Both the position numbers and the translations under genes were made by a program. From a virus, in IMG/VR virus record IMGVR_UViG_3300033143_004977, positions 1-59,757 of that record: DNA of 59,757 nucleotides. The stretch is one strand, 5' to 3'. Positions 1-7,881 of this stretch are shown here, in pieces. Positions within the stretch are counted from its first letter, which is position 1. Every line of letters starts with the position of its first letter. The notes under the pieces are model-generated. The model ran no database searches. It had not been told where the DNA came from and saw only the letters and a list, made by a program, of their open reading frames with translations.

Positions 1-2
1 TT

Positions 3-221
3 TATGATGATGGTGTATTTTATAGTCACCAATCAGATAAAAATGAAAATCCGACAGATATTCCTCAGTATCTATTTGAATTAAGAGATTTTGTCCAAGA
101 GTGTGAAAGAAAAAGAATAAAACAAAACATCGGTCAACTAAGACAATACTTGAATGAAAGAACAAGTGATAAACCAATTACAAATAAAGAGCTTGAAACA
201 TTTTTAATTTCTAACAAATAA
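3..221 (+). CDS. 3' end of an unknown phage gene (partial)
   Basis: An open frame runs in from the left edge of the window and ends at TAA, giving 72 residues of the C-terminus. The visible part is charged and probably helical (a Glu/Arg/Lys-rich stretch in the middle). I recognise no domain. It is followed two bases later by the start of a tiny membrane protein gene, so the two are probably co-transcribed. The start lies outside the window. Confidence 0.6.
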   Translation, partial: YDDGVFYSHQSDKNENPTDIPQYLFELRDFVQECERKRIKQNIGQLRQYLNERTSDKPITNKELETFLISNK

Positions 222-223
222 CT

Positions 224-346
224 ATGACCCAGCACAACCTAGAAATTTTTGTCTCAATAGTAATCATCGCCTCGCTGATAGTGTGGAATGTGTTTCTATT
301 CTACACTTTGGCGAAAGTGATTGATATTTTAATTAGTGTATTATAA
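224..346 (+). CDS. small single-pass membrane protein
   Basis: This 40-residue ORF starts two bases after the upstream stop. Residues about 8-30 form one long hydrophobic segment rich in Ile, Val and Leu, flanked by a short polar N-terminus. It could be a small membrane-acting phage protein, but nothing specific is visible. It is followed by an intrinsic-terminator-like hairpin shared with the converging terminase gene. Confidence 0.5.
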   Translation: MTQHNLEIFVSIVIIASLIVWNVFLFYTLAKVIDILISVL

Positions 347-349
347 AAA

Positions 350-371
350 AAGAAGTATAATGATACTTCTT
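350..371 (-). terminator. intrinsic terminator of the terminase operon
   Basis: A 9-bp perfect stem (AAGAAGTAT with ATACTTCTT, loop AATG) lies between the converging small membrane gene and the large terminase. Read on the minus strand the stem is followed by a run of T, as expected for a Rho-independent terminator of the terminase transcript. On the plus strand the downstream tract is A-rich with T's, so it may work weakly both ways. Confidence 0.7.
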
Positions 372-407
372 CAAAAATATTTATTTGTAATTCGTATTAT
401 ACGATAA

Positions 408-1886
408 TCACCAACCCGATGGTATTTGAATATTAGTATTAAAAATAGATGTTCCACCTGTCCGAATCTGTCTTCGTAAAATACCTAACGACCCGTCATC
501 ATATGTAAGAATATCTCGACTTCCTAAAAATGCTAACCCACACGACCAGAAGCTGTCTCCATGACCTTGCGTAGAACTGATTGCTTGTAAATCATTTGTT
601 AATGCACATATCTGGCCAATCAATCTATCATCATTTATAATTTCTAATTGTTCTCTTTCAACTAAACGATCGAAACACGTAGCCATTGTTTGTCGTGATT
701 TAGAAGTAAATACAACAGGTATCATTTCGGGGGGTAAAAGACCTTGCTCATCAAATGATTCGAATTCTGCTCGAGTACTATCATAATGCAATGTTTGTAT
801 TTTAAAATTGAGAATAGCTAATTTAAGATATTCTAATTGAGTTGGTATTGCTGGATCAAATTCAGCACCATTTGAATAAGACCATCCATCCATCCATTTC
901 TGGTGCAACATAATCAATTTTCCATTTGTCTCTTCAAAGATTACTAAATGTGAAGGATGTGTTTTCTTGCCAATATCGAATCCTGCTATAACGTGATTTT
1001 CAGTTTTTCGTGGAATATTTACGTCTAAAGACGTTAAATTAGGATTAACAATTTTTTCAATAAGTCTGTCTTTATCAAAGAAACCCTTACTCGAATAAAC
1101 GGGAGTGCATAAATATTCTCTTTTAAAAATACGATCTGTTCTTTCAATTCTCTTTTTTTCTAGTTCTTCTAAATCCATCCATTCAGGCCATAATGCTTTG
1201 CCTTCGTTTGTTATAGCAGGTTGAATTTTAACTTTAAATCTGTTAGTAATATTTTTATCAAAAAAGAAATCTGAATTTGTCTGTGGGGTGCCTGCAACAT
1301 GAAGTATGCCACCATCTGCATGAGGCATATCTAAAATATTTGATTTGAAAATCTCATTAATTTTATAAATAGAAGAAGGATTCAATTCATTGTCAGGATC
1401 CTGAAAAGGGTCATCTACAAATACACAATCGCAATGAATCCCTCGTTTAAATTGTATAAGTCCATGCGGTTTTAATGTGACATAATGTTTTCGATTCCAT
1501 GTATATCTCAATACTGATTCAGCTGTTGGTTTAGAATCAATAATATCTGCAAAAAATGGATTTGCTGAAATAGTTGATTTTATTTTATTAACATGATAAC
1601 TTGCCAGATCGGCATTAAATGAAAAATAATGTGCTTCAATATCAGATGTCGAACCTGTAAACATTAATTTCCACATAAAATACGCGTAGAAAGCGTATGA
1701 TTTAAAATGATTTCTTGCACTAACACGAATAGTTCTGTCATTCCCGCTTAAAAATTTTGTTGTTTCATCGATGTATTTTCCACCTGTAAAATCTTTACTG
1801 CTCTTTGAAAATACATTATTGACAAAATAACAAAAATCGTTTGCAGAATTTTGCAATATTTTAATTTGATTTAAATCAAAACTCAT
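408..1886 (-). CDS. terL: terminase large subunit
   Basis: This 492-residue protein has the layout of a phage DNA-packaging motor. A Walker A-like loop (SARNHFKS, about residues 56-63) and a Walker B with an acidic pair (VFVDDP, about 155-160) are followed by a coupling motif (HVAGTP, about 196-201). The C-terminal RNase H-like nuclease follows, with candidate metal ligands Asp304 (AGFDIG) and Asp369 (HYDS). In this family the ATPase translocates DNA into the prohead and the nuclease cuts concatemers. The gene overlaps the upstream 156-codon gene by one base, as terL does with terS. Length is normal for the family. Confidence 0.9.
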   Translation of the reverse strand: MSFDLNQIKILQNSANDFCYFVNNVFSKSSKDFTGGKYIDETTKFLSGNDRTIRVSARNHFKSYAFYAYFMWKLMFTGSTSDIEAHYFSFNADLASYHVNKIKSTISANPFFADIIDSKPTAESVLRYTWNRKHYVTLKPHGLIQFKRGIHCDCVFVDDPFQDPDNELNPSSIYKINEIFKSNILDMPHADGGILHVAGTPQTNSDFFFDKNITNRFKVKIQPAITNEGKALWPEWMDLEELEKKRIERTDRIFKREYLCTPVYSSKGFFDKDRLIEKIVNPNLTSLDVNIPRKTENHVIAGFDIGKKTHPSHLVIFEETNGKLIMLHQKWMDGWSYSNGAEFDPAIPTQLEYLKLAILNFKIQTLHYDSTRAEFESFDEQGLLPPEMIPVVFTSKSRQTMATCFDRLVEREQLEIINDDRLIGQICALTNDLQAISSTQGHGDSFWSCGLAFLGSRDILTYDDGSLGILRRQIRTGGTSIFNTNIQIPSGW

Positions 1887-2356
1887 TATTCTTTTTTAGA
1901 AGAATTTTCTTGAAGCAATGCTAACACTTGTCCTGCACTCAAATTATTTTTATCGTTTTCATCATTCGCGTAAATATTTTCTAATTCGTAAATCAATTTC
2001 TCATCATCTCTAATTTCTCGTGTCAATGCAATGATGAAACTATTGTCTCGATATCTTTTTTTCTTAACTTCAGCATTGTATAACACGCGATTATATTTTA
2101 ATCTAACAGAAATAGCATCAATTGCACCTTTGACTAATGATGTAGATGGGAATTGTAATTTATTATCAATCACCCATTTGACTGCTTTTTCAATTTCTTT
2201 TTTTGAACATTTATGATATGTTGAAATTTCAGTCCAATCCCATCGAAGAACGAAATATTTATGATAAATATCTAAATATGTTTCTTGTATAGAAGTCAAT
2301 AATATTTTTTCAACTTTTGCTCCTTTTTGTTTTTTCTTATAAACACCTGATGGCAT
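1886..2356 (-). CDS. putative terminase small subunit
   Basis: The gene encodes 156 residues and overlaps the large terminase by one base. Residues about 40-75 resemble a helix-turn-helix (WTEISTYHKCSKKEIEKAVK), which fits the DNA-recognition domain of small terminases. The C-terminal half is charged and helical, as in an oligomerisation core. The call rests on position and architecture, not on a recognised family signature. A promoter-like sequence lies just upstream on the minus strand. Confidence 0.55.
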   Translation of the reverse strand: MPSGVYKKKQKGAKVEKILLTSIQETYLDIYHKYFVLRWDWTEISTYHKCSKKEIEKAVKWVIDNKLQFPSTSLVKGAIDAISVRLKYNRVLYNAEVKKKRYRDNSFIIALTREIRDDEKLIYELENIYANDENDKNNLSAGQVLALLQENSSKKE

Positions 2357-2383
2357 ATATTTATTATTAATGATTATAGTACT

Positions 2384-2412
2384 ATTATACTATCAAAACA
2401 CGTCTATGTATA
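2384..2412 (-). promoter_or_regulatory. minus-strand promoter for the terminase genes
   Basis: Read on the minus strand, TATACA (2407-2412) is followed after 17 bases by TATAAT (2384-2389). This matches the spacing of the phage-wide promoter seen elsewhere. It points at the small terminase start at 2356 and its -35 overlaps the first codons of the divergent helicase gene, so the two directions may interfere. Confidence 0.5.
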
Positions 2413-3032
2413 TAAAAACGAACCTAAATCAATTACTTATCACTTTTCAATATAATCCAATAATAGTAAGTGTTGTCACAAAATTCGAAGGACGATCGTT
2501 TGACAACAAGACAAAAACATGGTTTGTCCCAAATATTCATGTTATTAAAGTAGTTGATACATTAACACCTCTTGGATTTAAAGCAGACTCTGAAGTGTTA
2601 GAAATATATAATAAACGAATAGAAAAAAACAAAAACATAGAACTCTCTTTAGAAAAAACACCAAACAAAAAAATTCAAGAATTAGATCTTCCTTTGTTTG
2701 ATTTTCAAAAGAAGGGAGTGAGTTTTTTAAATGAAATAGGATCTGGTATACTTGGAGATGAACCTGGACTCGGGAAGACGTTACAGTCTTTAGCTGTTAC
2801 TTTATTAAACAAAAGCCAGAAAAATCTAATAGTCTGTCCTGCATCACTTAAGTTGCAGTGGGAAGAAGAAATTTTCAAATGGGTAAAAGATACAAAAGTA
2901 TACGTTGTGTCGGGCACTAAAAAACAAAGAGATATCATATATAACAAAGCTCTCAAAGAAAAAAAAGTATTTTATTTAATTATCAATTACGAACTCGTCC
3001 TTAGAGATGTTGAAATACTGAAACGATTTTAA
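2406..3032 (+). CDS. SNF2/HARP-type helicase, N-terminal half (split gene)
   Basis: The first about 75 residues resemble the HARP-like N-terminal domain that precedes SNF2 ATPases. Next comes a Q-motif region and a Walker A (GDEPGLGKT) followed by motif Ia (IVCPASLKLQW). The frame stops after an INYEL motif, just before where motif II should be. The missing C-terminal half, beginning exactly at motif II, lies 3.75 kb downstream at 6786. ATG at 2406 is chosen because the longer upstream reading lies within the divergent promoter region. SNF2 proteins remodel or anneal DNA by ATP-driven translocation. Whether the two halves act together is unknown. Confidence 0.8.
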   Translation: MYIKTNLNQLLITFQYNPIIVSVVTKFEGRSFDNKTKTWFVPNIHVIKVVDTLTPLGFKADSEVLEIYNKRIEKNKNIELSLEKTPNKKIQELDLPLFDFQKKGVSFLNEIGSGILGDEPGLGKTLQSLAVTLLNKSQKNLIVCPASLKLQWEEEIFKWVKDTKVYVVSGTKKQRDIIYNKALKEKKVFYLIINYELVLRDVEILKRF

Positions 3033-3035
3033 ACC

Positions 3036-3064
3036 TTTACAAACATAGAAAAGTATGGTATAAT
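3036..3064 (+). promoter_or_regulatory. phage promoter (TTTACA-17-TATAAT)
   Basis: TTTACA at 3036-3041 and TATAAT at 3059-3064 are 17 bases apart, with TGG directly before the -10 box (extended -10). It begins four bases after the stop of the truncated helicase, so it is the left edge of the inserted cargo island and would drive the genes from 3072 onward. Confidence 0.8.
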
Positions 3065-3071
3065 ATAAATA

Positions 3072-3233
3072 ATGAATAAAGAACAAAAAACAATTAAATT
3101 AAAAATTCACGCACAGGAAGATAGACTAAACATCATTGCTGCGCTAGCAAATAATGGATATAAAGTTTGGGTCGAAGAAGAAAAAGATAATATTTATAAC
3201 GTAACGTATTTTGTAATTTTTGAATATGAATAA
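3072..3233 (+). CDS. small unknown protein
   Basis: A 53-residue ORF starting about eight bases after the promoter -10 box, so its transcript is nearly leaderless. It has an N-terminal basic strand, a middle helix (LNIIAALANNGY) and a C-terminal strand, which could form a compact alpha/beta fold. The stop overlaps the next start (ATGAATAA). No family recognised. Confidence 0.6.
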   Translation: MNKEQKTIKLKIHAQEDRLNIIAALANNGYKVWVEEEKDNIYNVTYFVIFEYE

Positions 3234-3399
3234 AAAAGAATTAACAATCGTAAAACAAGCATATAAAATTTTACATAAAGAAATCGATCAAAAAAGTTTT
3301 AGATGTAAAGAATACGGAATTGGTTGTTGTCAATGTGCATTTACCAGATTTATGGAAGAATTTAAAAGTATTATTGATTTATATTTAGATGATAAATAA
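3226..3399 (+). CDS. small cysteine-containing protein
   Basis: A 57-residue ORF overlapping the previous gene by eight bases. It contains a cluster of four cysteines (FRCKEYGIGCCQC) that might bind a metal. No family recognised. It is the second gene of the cargo island. Confidence 0.55.
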   Translation: MNKKELTIVKQAYKILHKEIDQKSFRCKEYGIGCCQCAFTRFMEEFKSIIDLYLDDK

Positions 3400-3403
3400 A
3401 AAC

Positions 3404-3679
3404 ATGAATAAAAAAATAGAAATTTTAGCAAATGATATACTCGAGAATTCGGGAGTATATCGAAAATATTCTGATATGGATTTAGCAAATGCAATGCTCG
3501 TTTTTGTAGAAGTGTTCATGTCAAAAATATATGATGCTCATAAAAAAGAAATGTCTCAAAAACAACTTGAAGAATTGGCTAAGCAAGCAGGCGAAAAATT
3601 ACGAGAGATAGTTTTATTTTATACAGACGTTGATTTACACAAAGCAGTAAAGAACGAAGCCACTAACATACAAAAATGA
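3404..3679 (+). CDS. unknown helical protein
   Basis: The ORF gives 91 residues from ATG 3404; a slightly longer reading from 3389 overlaps the preceding stop. The sequence is helical and acidic-basic mixed, without cysteines or a recognisable motif. It sits in the cargo island between two other small unknown genes. Confidence 0.6.
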   Translation: MNKKIEILANDILENSGVYRKYSDMDLANAMLVFVEVFMSKIYDAHKKEMSQKQLEELAKQAGEKLREIVLFYTDVDLHKAVKNEATNIQK

Positions 3680-3724
3680 TAATATTGAACTCAATTAGTT
3701 GTTAATCAATCTTAATAAATAACT

Positions 3725-3928
3725 ATGGAAGAAAAATCAATGAATAAACTTGTAGTAGAGTTTAAACATAAAAAAAGAAAATATGAAATTGATAAACTTT
3801 TAGATTCAAACGATGATAATTTTGGAAAATATGATATTTTTGATGTTACGAATAAAGAAGATTATGTTGGTTATATCAGCGCAAATTCAAACAAAACTGA
3901 AGATTTTTTAATCAAAGAAGCAAAGTGA
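3725..3928 (+). CDS. small unknown protein
   Basis: This is a 67-residue ORF. A short sequence, TCTTAATAAATAA, precedes its start and recurs before the next gene, suggesting duplicated translation-initiation regions. The product looks like a small beta-rich domain. I see no known motif. Confidence 0.6.
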   Translation: MEEKSMNKLVVEFKHKKRKYEIDKLLDSNDDNFGKYDIFDVTNKEDYVGYISANSNKTEDFLIKEAK

Positions 3929-3964
3929 GAAATTGATAACATTGATTTATCTTAATAAATAAAC

Positions 3965-4195
3965 ATGAAACAATACAATCTAGGAAAAATATCAGATGAA
4001 AAAATTAAAGAAGCAGAAAAGTTAATTCGTCAAAATGGTGGTGTTATATATACTGATAATACATTTATAGTTCAAAAAATAAAAGGAAAATACGGAAGAA
4101 GCACTGATAATGATCTACTTATTAATATTACAGATAAACCATTTTTTCTTGGCTGGGGAACAATTGAAAGTCAATTAGCAAAATTTTTTAGTTAA
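3965..4195 (+). CDS. small unknown protein
   Basis: The gene encodes 76 residues and is preceded by the same TCTTAATAAATAA leader as its neighbour. A charged N-terminal helix is followed by a beta-rich C-terminus with aromatic residues (FFLGWG). The next gene starts five bases after its stop, which supports one transcript. No function assigned. Confidence 0.6.
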   Translation: MKQYNLGKISDEKIKEAEKLIRQNGGVIYTDNTFIVQKIKGKYGRSTDNDLLINITDKPFFLGWGTIESQLAKFFS

Positions 4196-4200
4196 ATACT

Positions 4201-4917
4201 ATGTACGATCAAATTCAAGAAGATATTGACAAATATCTAAAAGAAATTAAAAATCATAAGACTGAAAAAATAACATACAAGAAAAAGAAATATCTTGTAG
4301 AATTTGGTTTCGTTGGTCCAATAATAACAAAATGGGGAAAATTTCAACTTCATCCACTGAAAGTAAAGAACGGTAAGTGGGGTAGGCATTATTTTCTTAT
4401 TTATCCAGATTTAAAAACACTTCTAAAACAGAAAGAAATTCAAGTAAGAATAGAAAGTGGTTGTTATTCAGGAATGACATTAGGTGATAATACATGCGAT
4501 TGTCTTGGCCAATTACATAAAGGTCAAAAGTTATGTATTGAAAATGGATCTGGAATTATAATCAACATTCCAAAGCAAGATGGTAGGGGATATAACGAAG
4601 ATTTAAAGATGGCTAATCAGAAGATAATGGATGATTATGATCTAGACACTATCTTAACAGCTATCATGTTCTATGGAGATATTAGCAAGATAGATAAAAG
4701 AACGTATGTCGAAAGTATAATTTTATTAAAGGCACTGGGATTTAACAAGCATAAGATTTCTCTGTTAACGAATAATCCGTTAAAAATTGAAGCATTTAGA
4801 AATTCTGAATTTGAACTTGATAATCATAAATCGATCAAATCTAAAAATCATAATCAAGTTAAGAAACATCTAGACGCAAAGAAGAAATTCTGTAATCATA
4901 ATTTTAATATAAAATGA
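4201..4917 (+). CDS. GTP cyclohydrolase II-like protein
   Basis: This 238-residue protein matches the GTP cyclohydrolase II (RibA) fold. The zinc ligands C-x10-C-x-C are present (CYSGMTLGDNTCDC), followed by a GSGIIINIPKQDGRGY segment equivalent to the canonical GTP-binding QEGRG motif, and a LLTNNPLK motif near the C-terminus. Bacterial RibA opens the guanine ring of GTP, releasing formate and pyrophosphate. The change of Glu to Asp in QDGRG and the 60-residue N-terminus make the exact reaction uncertain. The end overlaps the next gene by four bases. No other riboflavin gene is nearby, so it may feed another guanine-derived product. Confidence 0.75.
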   Translation: MYDQIQEDIDKYLKEIKNHKTEKITYKKKKYLVEFGFVGPIITKWGKFQLHPLKVKNGKWGRHYFLIYPDLKTLLKQKEIQVRIESGCYSGMTLGDNTCDCLGQLHKGQKLCIENGSGIIINIPKQDGRGYNEDLKMANQKIMDDYDLDTILTAIMFYGDISKIDKRTYVESIILLKALGFNKHKISLLTNNPLKIEAFRNSEFELDNHKSIKSKNHNQVKKHLDAKKKFCNHNFNIK

Positions 4918-5222
4918 AAATAATAAAAGATAAATATTTACAAAAGAGAGGAGGGTCTGCTAAAATACTTAATATTTATTGTCAGAAATGTTTTAATAAA
5001 CTTTTTACATATCAAAAAGACGGTGTTGGACAATTGAAAAGATGTTATATTAATAGAATAACAGACAATATTAAGTTAATAGATAATGCATTATATTGTC
5101 CAAAATGTAAAGAAAGAATAGGATTTGGTATTATTCATACAGATAAAAGACAAACAATTAAACTAATACGAGGTACAATTATAAAAAAGAAATATGAATA
5201 CAGTAATAATCGTCGAAGGTAA
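4914..5222 (+). CDS. zinc-ribbon-like protein
   Basis: The 102-residue product carries two CxxC pairs (YCQKCF and YCPKCK) about 40 residues apart, typical of a zinc ribbon. A basic N-terminus precedes them. It overlaps the cyclohydrolase gene by four bases and the kinase gene by 29 bases, so the three are translationally linked. The role is unknown; nucleic-acid binding would fit. Confidence 0.6.
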   Translation: MKIIKDKYLQKRGGSAKILNIYCQKCFNKLFTYQKDGVGQLKRCYINRITDNIKLIDNALYCPKCKERIGFGIIHTDKRQTIKLIRGTIIKKKYEYSNNRRR

Positions 5223-5817
5223 AGCATGCTCGGGCAAGGAAACTATTGCTAAAAAATTTGCTAACGAAACAGGATATACTTACATAAATGCTGGTTTAAT
5301 TTTTAGAGGAACAATATATGCTGCTACTATTTCAAAGAGTGCTAGTTTGAATCAAGTACAATATATCTGGAAGAATGGAACATCATTCTTTTTACTTAAT
5401 GAAAAAGATATAACAAAAGAACTTTCTGCCTTATTTATTGGAGAATCAACAGCAGAAGTAGCAAGCACTAAAAAAGGTTTCTTGATGTTAACTAAGAATG
5501 TTAAGTTAATCTCAGAGAATTATGATAACATAATAGTAGATGGTATTGGTATGAGATCTATTTTTCCAGAAACTCAACATCGATTCTACTTACATGCTCC
5601 CATAGAAATTAGAGCAAAAAGAAGATTGAAAGATTTATTAAAACAAAATATTAAAACGACATATGAATTAGTCTATAAAGATCTCAAATATAGAGATAAG
5701 TGTGACACGGAAAGAAAATTCTGTCCTTTAGAAATATTAACAAGTCCAAACGTAATTGATACTTCAAAAACAACAATACAAGAATCTGTAAATATTATTA
5801 AACAAATAACAATATGA
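5194..5817 (+). CDS. cytidylate kinase-like protein
   Basis: The 207-residue protein begins with a P-loop (EGKACSGKETIAKKF) and continues with features of CMP kinases: YINAGLIFRG, an EVAS motif, VDGIGMRSIFP in place of the usual VDGRDIGTVVFP, an RAKRR lid segment and a C-terminal VIDTSKTTIQE. The family transfers phosphate from ATP to CMP or dCMP. The altered VDG segment may affect substrate choice. It overlaps genes on both sides, including ATGA coupling to the nucleotidyltransferase. Confidence 0.75.
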   Translation: MNTVIIVEGKACSGKETIAKKFANETGYTYINAGLIFRGTIYAATISKSASLNQVQYIWKNGTSFFLLNEKDITKELSALFIGESTAEVASTKKGFLMLTKNVKLISENYDNIIVDGIGMRSIFPETQHRFYLHAPIEIRAKRRLKDLLKQNIKTTYELVYKDLKYRDKCDTERKFCPLEILTSPNVIDTSKTTIQESVNIIKQITI

Positions 5818-6506
5818 AAATAATTTACGAAATATTATATGGTAGTGATGCATATGGCACTACGATGAATGACAGTGATAATGATATTCGAGGAATAATG
5901 TTACCAACGATTGATGAATGTTTATCAATGAGAGAATTGCATGATGTCAGAAATATGGACGAGAACGAAGATAGAGTAATGTATTCTATTCAAAAATTTT
6001 TTAGATTAGCGATAAAATCAAATCCTTCTGTTTTCGAATGGTTATTCGTGCCAAATGAATGCATAAAAATAATGGAAGAGTCTGGTAAAATAATTAGACA
6101 TAATAGACTAATGTTTTTAAGCAAAGAAATATATCCAAGATTTAAAGGATTCGCAGAATCAGAATTTCATAAACTTACAAAACTTACTGGAAAAACAGGA
6201 GAAAAAAGAAAAAAACAAATATTAAAATATGGATATTCTTTTAAAAATGCAATGAACTGCATTAGAATATTAGAGCAAGGCGTAGAACTATTGAAAACGG
6301 GACATATTACAATGCCTAGATCAAATGCTGAAGAATTAAAAAATATAAAGAAAGGCGAATTTAGTTATAAAATGATTGTCGGTAGATTTCAAAGATTATT
6401 AGATGAATTAGACGATGCTAAAAAATATTCAAAACTGCCAGATAAACCAAGATTCAAAGACGCTGATAATTTAATGATTAATATTATAAAAGATTTTAAT
6501 AATTAA
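5814..6506 (+). CDS. RlaP-like nucleotidyltransferase
   Basis: The 230-residue protein has the polymerase-beta-type nucleotidyltransferase signature GSDAYGTTMNDSDNDIRG near its N-terminus, with the paired acidic residues expected to bind metal. A helical C-terminal domain follows. This matches the YcgL/RlaP group, which often accompanies RNA-repair genes. A function in RNA end repair is an inference. The phage also encodes RtcB at 38025. The start overlaps the kinase stop (ATGA). Confidence 0.7.
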   Translation: MKIIYEILYGSDAYGTTMNDSDNDIRGIMLPTIDECLSMRELHDVRNMDENEDRVMYSIQKFFRLAIKSNPSVFEWLFVPNECIKIMEESGKIIRHNRLMFLSKEIYPRFKGFAESEFHKLTKLTGKTGEKRKKQILKYGYSFKNAMNCIRILEQGVELLKTGHITMPRSNAEELKNIKKGEFSYKMIVGRFQRLLDELDDAKKYSKLPDKPRFKDADNLMINIIKDFNN

Positions 6507-6511
6507 AAATC

Positions 6512-6669
6512 ATGCTTAATTTTTTGAAAAGAAAAAAATACAAGAAGAAAAAGAAAATATTAAGAGTTTTCTCTGGAAAGAATTTGACAAAGAGATATTG
6601 AGATACTCTACTGGAAAATTTCCAGAGTTTTATAAAGAAAAAATTCTAAAAAATAGTTTTAAAAAATAA
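6512..6669 (+). pseudogene. small ORF broken in a T run
   Basis: From ATG 6512 the frame ends after 29 codons. If the T6 run at about 6521 had one more T, it would read into a 52-residue ORF ending at 6669 with plausible helical content (for example FLWKEFDKEIL). The break may be a sequencing slip or a real loss. It is the last gene-like stretch of the cargo island. Confidence 0.4.
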
Positions 6670-6670
6670 C

Positions 6671-6777
6671 AAAAGAGGTGCTTCGGTCTGGTACAGCGTT
6701 GCTTTTTTACGTTTCATAGGTATCCGAAGCTAAGTGATCTGAAGGTACCAATAGATCGATCAGCCTCTTTTTTTAGA
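6671..6777 (+). ncRNA. structured RNA with kissing loops, at the right edge of the cargo island
   Basis: A closing helix AAAAGAGG (6671-6678) with CCTCTTTT (6764-6771) encloses two hairpins. Hairpin 1 is GCTTCGG (6680-6686) with CCGAAGC (6724-6730). Hairpin 2 is GATCT (6736-6740) with AGATC (6753-6757). TGGTAC in loop 1 (6689-6694) is fully complementary to GTACCA in loop 2 (6745-6750), a possible kissing interaction. The closing helix runs into a T tract, so the 3' end could be an intrinsic terminator. The element ends nine bases before the second half of the helicase. No promoter of the shared type is visible directly upstream. Confidence 0.65.
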
Positions 6778-6785
6778 TAAAAAGT

Positions 6786-7814
6786 ATGTTTGATACGATA
6801 ATTTGTGATGAGGCGACTCGCGTGAGTAACCCAAAAGCAAAACAATCTAAGCTAATCAAAACTATATCTAGCAAACATAAATATTGTTTAACGGGTACAC
6901 CGTTAAGTAATTCTATTCAAGACATTTGGAATTTACTTGATTTTTGTCAACCTGGTTTGCTTGGTAATTATTGGAAATTCACAGAAACCTACTGCGTCAA
7001 AGATCATTTTGGTGGGATCGTTGGATATAAAAATTTAAATAAATTGAAAGAAACACTTACGCATTATATGATTCGCAGATTGAAATCAGAAGTACTGACT
7101 GAACTTCCTGATAAAACGTATGAAAATATATATATTGAATTTACGTCTGCTGAAAGAAAGATATATAATTCTATACGTAAAGAAATAACAGAAGATTTAA
7201 AAAATCATAACATTGATAGTAAATATTTAAATAACGTTCTGGTTAAAATGATTCGACTAAAACAAACTACTTCAAGTTTAGAGTTGATTAGTGATATAAC
7301 AACATCGTCAAAGATAGTTGTCTTAAAAGAATTATTAACAGATATTCTTCACGAAAATAAAAAAGCAATTATTTTTACACAGTTTGCACGTATGGCAAAA
7401 ATATTACAACGTGAATTAGCTCAATATAAACCGTTGTTGTTGATTGGTGAAACATCTACAGAACAACGACAACACAATGTGCATGCTTTTACAAATAATG
7501 ATAGTCATCAATTAATAATTATAACCAGTGCAGGCGAGTTTGGAATAAATTTACAACGCGCTTCTCTTATTATCCACTACGATTTACCATGGAGTATCGC
7601 GAAAATAGAACAACGTGAAGGAAGATGTCATCGGATAGGGCAACATGAAAATGTCACAATTTTTAATTTATTAATGTCAAAAACAATAGATGAGTATGTG
7701 TTAAAAGTTTTACATAAAAAACAACAAATATCACGAGATCTATTAGGAGATAAAGAAAAAATCAAAAAAGTTAAAATTTCAAGACGCGATGTTAAACAAA
7801 TGCTAGGCATGTAA
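6786..7814 (+). CDS. SNF2/HARP-type helicase, C-terminal half (split gene)
   Basis: The 342-residue ORF opens with strand and motif II (FDTIICDEATRVSN), then motif III (LTGTPLSN), and continues through the second RecA-like domain with motif IV (IIFTQF), motif V (TSAGEFGINLQ) and motif VI (EQREGRCHRIGQ). It therefore starts precisely where the upstream fragment at 2406-3032 stops. No clear Shine-Dalgarno site precedes the ATG. Together the pieces make about 550 residues, normal for phage SNF2 proteins. It could function as a split protein, or the gene could be disrupted. Confidence 0.85.
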   Translation: MFDTIICDEATRVSNPKAKQSKLIKTISSKHKYCLTGTPLSNSIQDIWNLLDFCQPGLLGNYWKFTETYCVKDHFGGIVGYKNLNKLKETLTHYMIRRLKSEVLTELPDKTYENIYIEFTSAERKIYNSIRKEITEDLKNHNIDSKYLNNVLVKMIRLKQTTSSLELISDITTSSKIVVLKELLTDILHENKKAIIFTQFARMAKILQRELAQYKPLLLIGETSTEQRQHNVHAFTNNDSHQLIIITSAGEFGINLQRASLIIHYDLPWSIAKIEQREGRCHRIGQHENVTIFNLLMSKTIDEYVLKVLHKKQQISRDLLGDKEKIKKVKISRRDVKQMLGM

Positions 7815-7816
7815 CA

Positions 7817-7845
7817 TTTACATAGTTAATAAAATATGTTATTAT
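7817..7845 (+). promoter_or_regulatory. phage promoter (TTTACA-17-TATTAT)
   Basis: TTTACA at 7817-7822 and TATTAT at 7840-7845 are spaced 17 bases, with TGT before the -10 box (extended -10). It follows the helicase stop and would drive the gene at 7882. Confidence 0.65.
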
Positions 7846-7881
7846 ATATTTATAACATAAATATATGAAAAGTTATTTAAC

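Noticed and set aside
3033-6785. Group I or II intron splitting the helicase
   Set aside because: No domain V, P7/P3 core or conserved intron ends could be recognised, and the insert contains promoter-driven genes. The island is described without a splicing claim.
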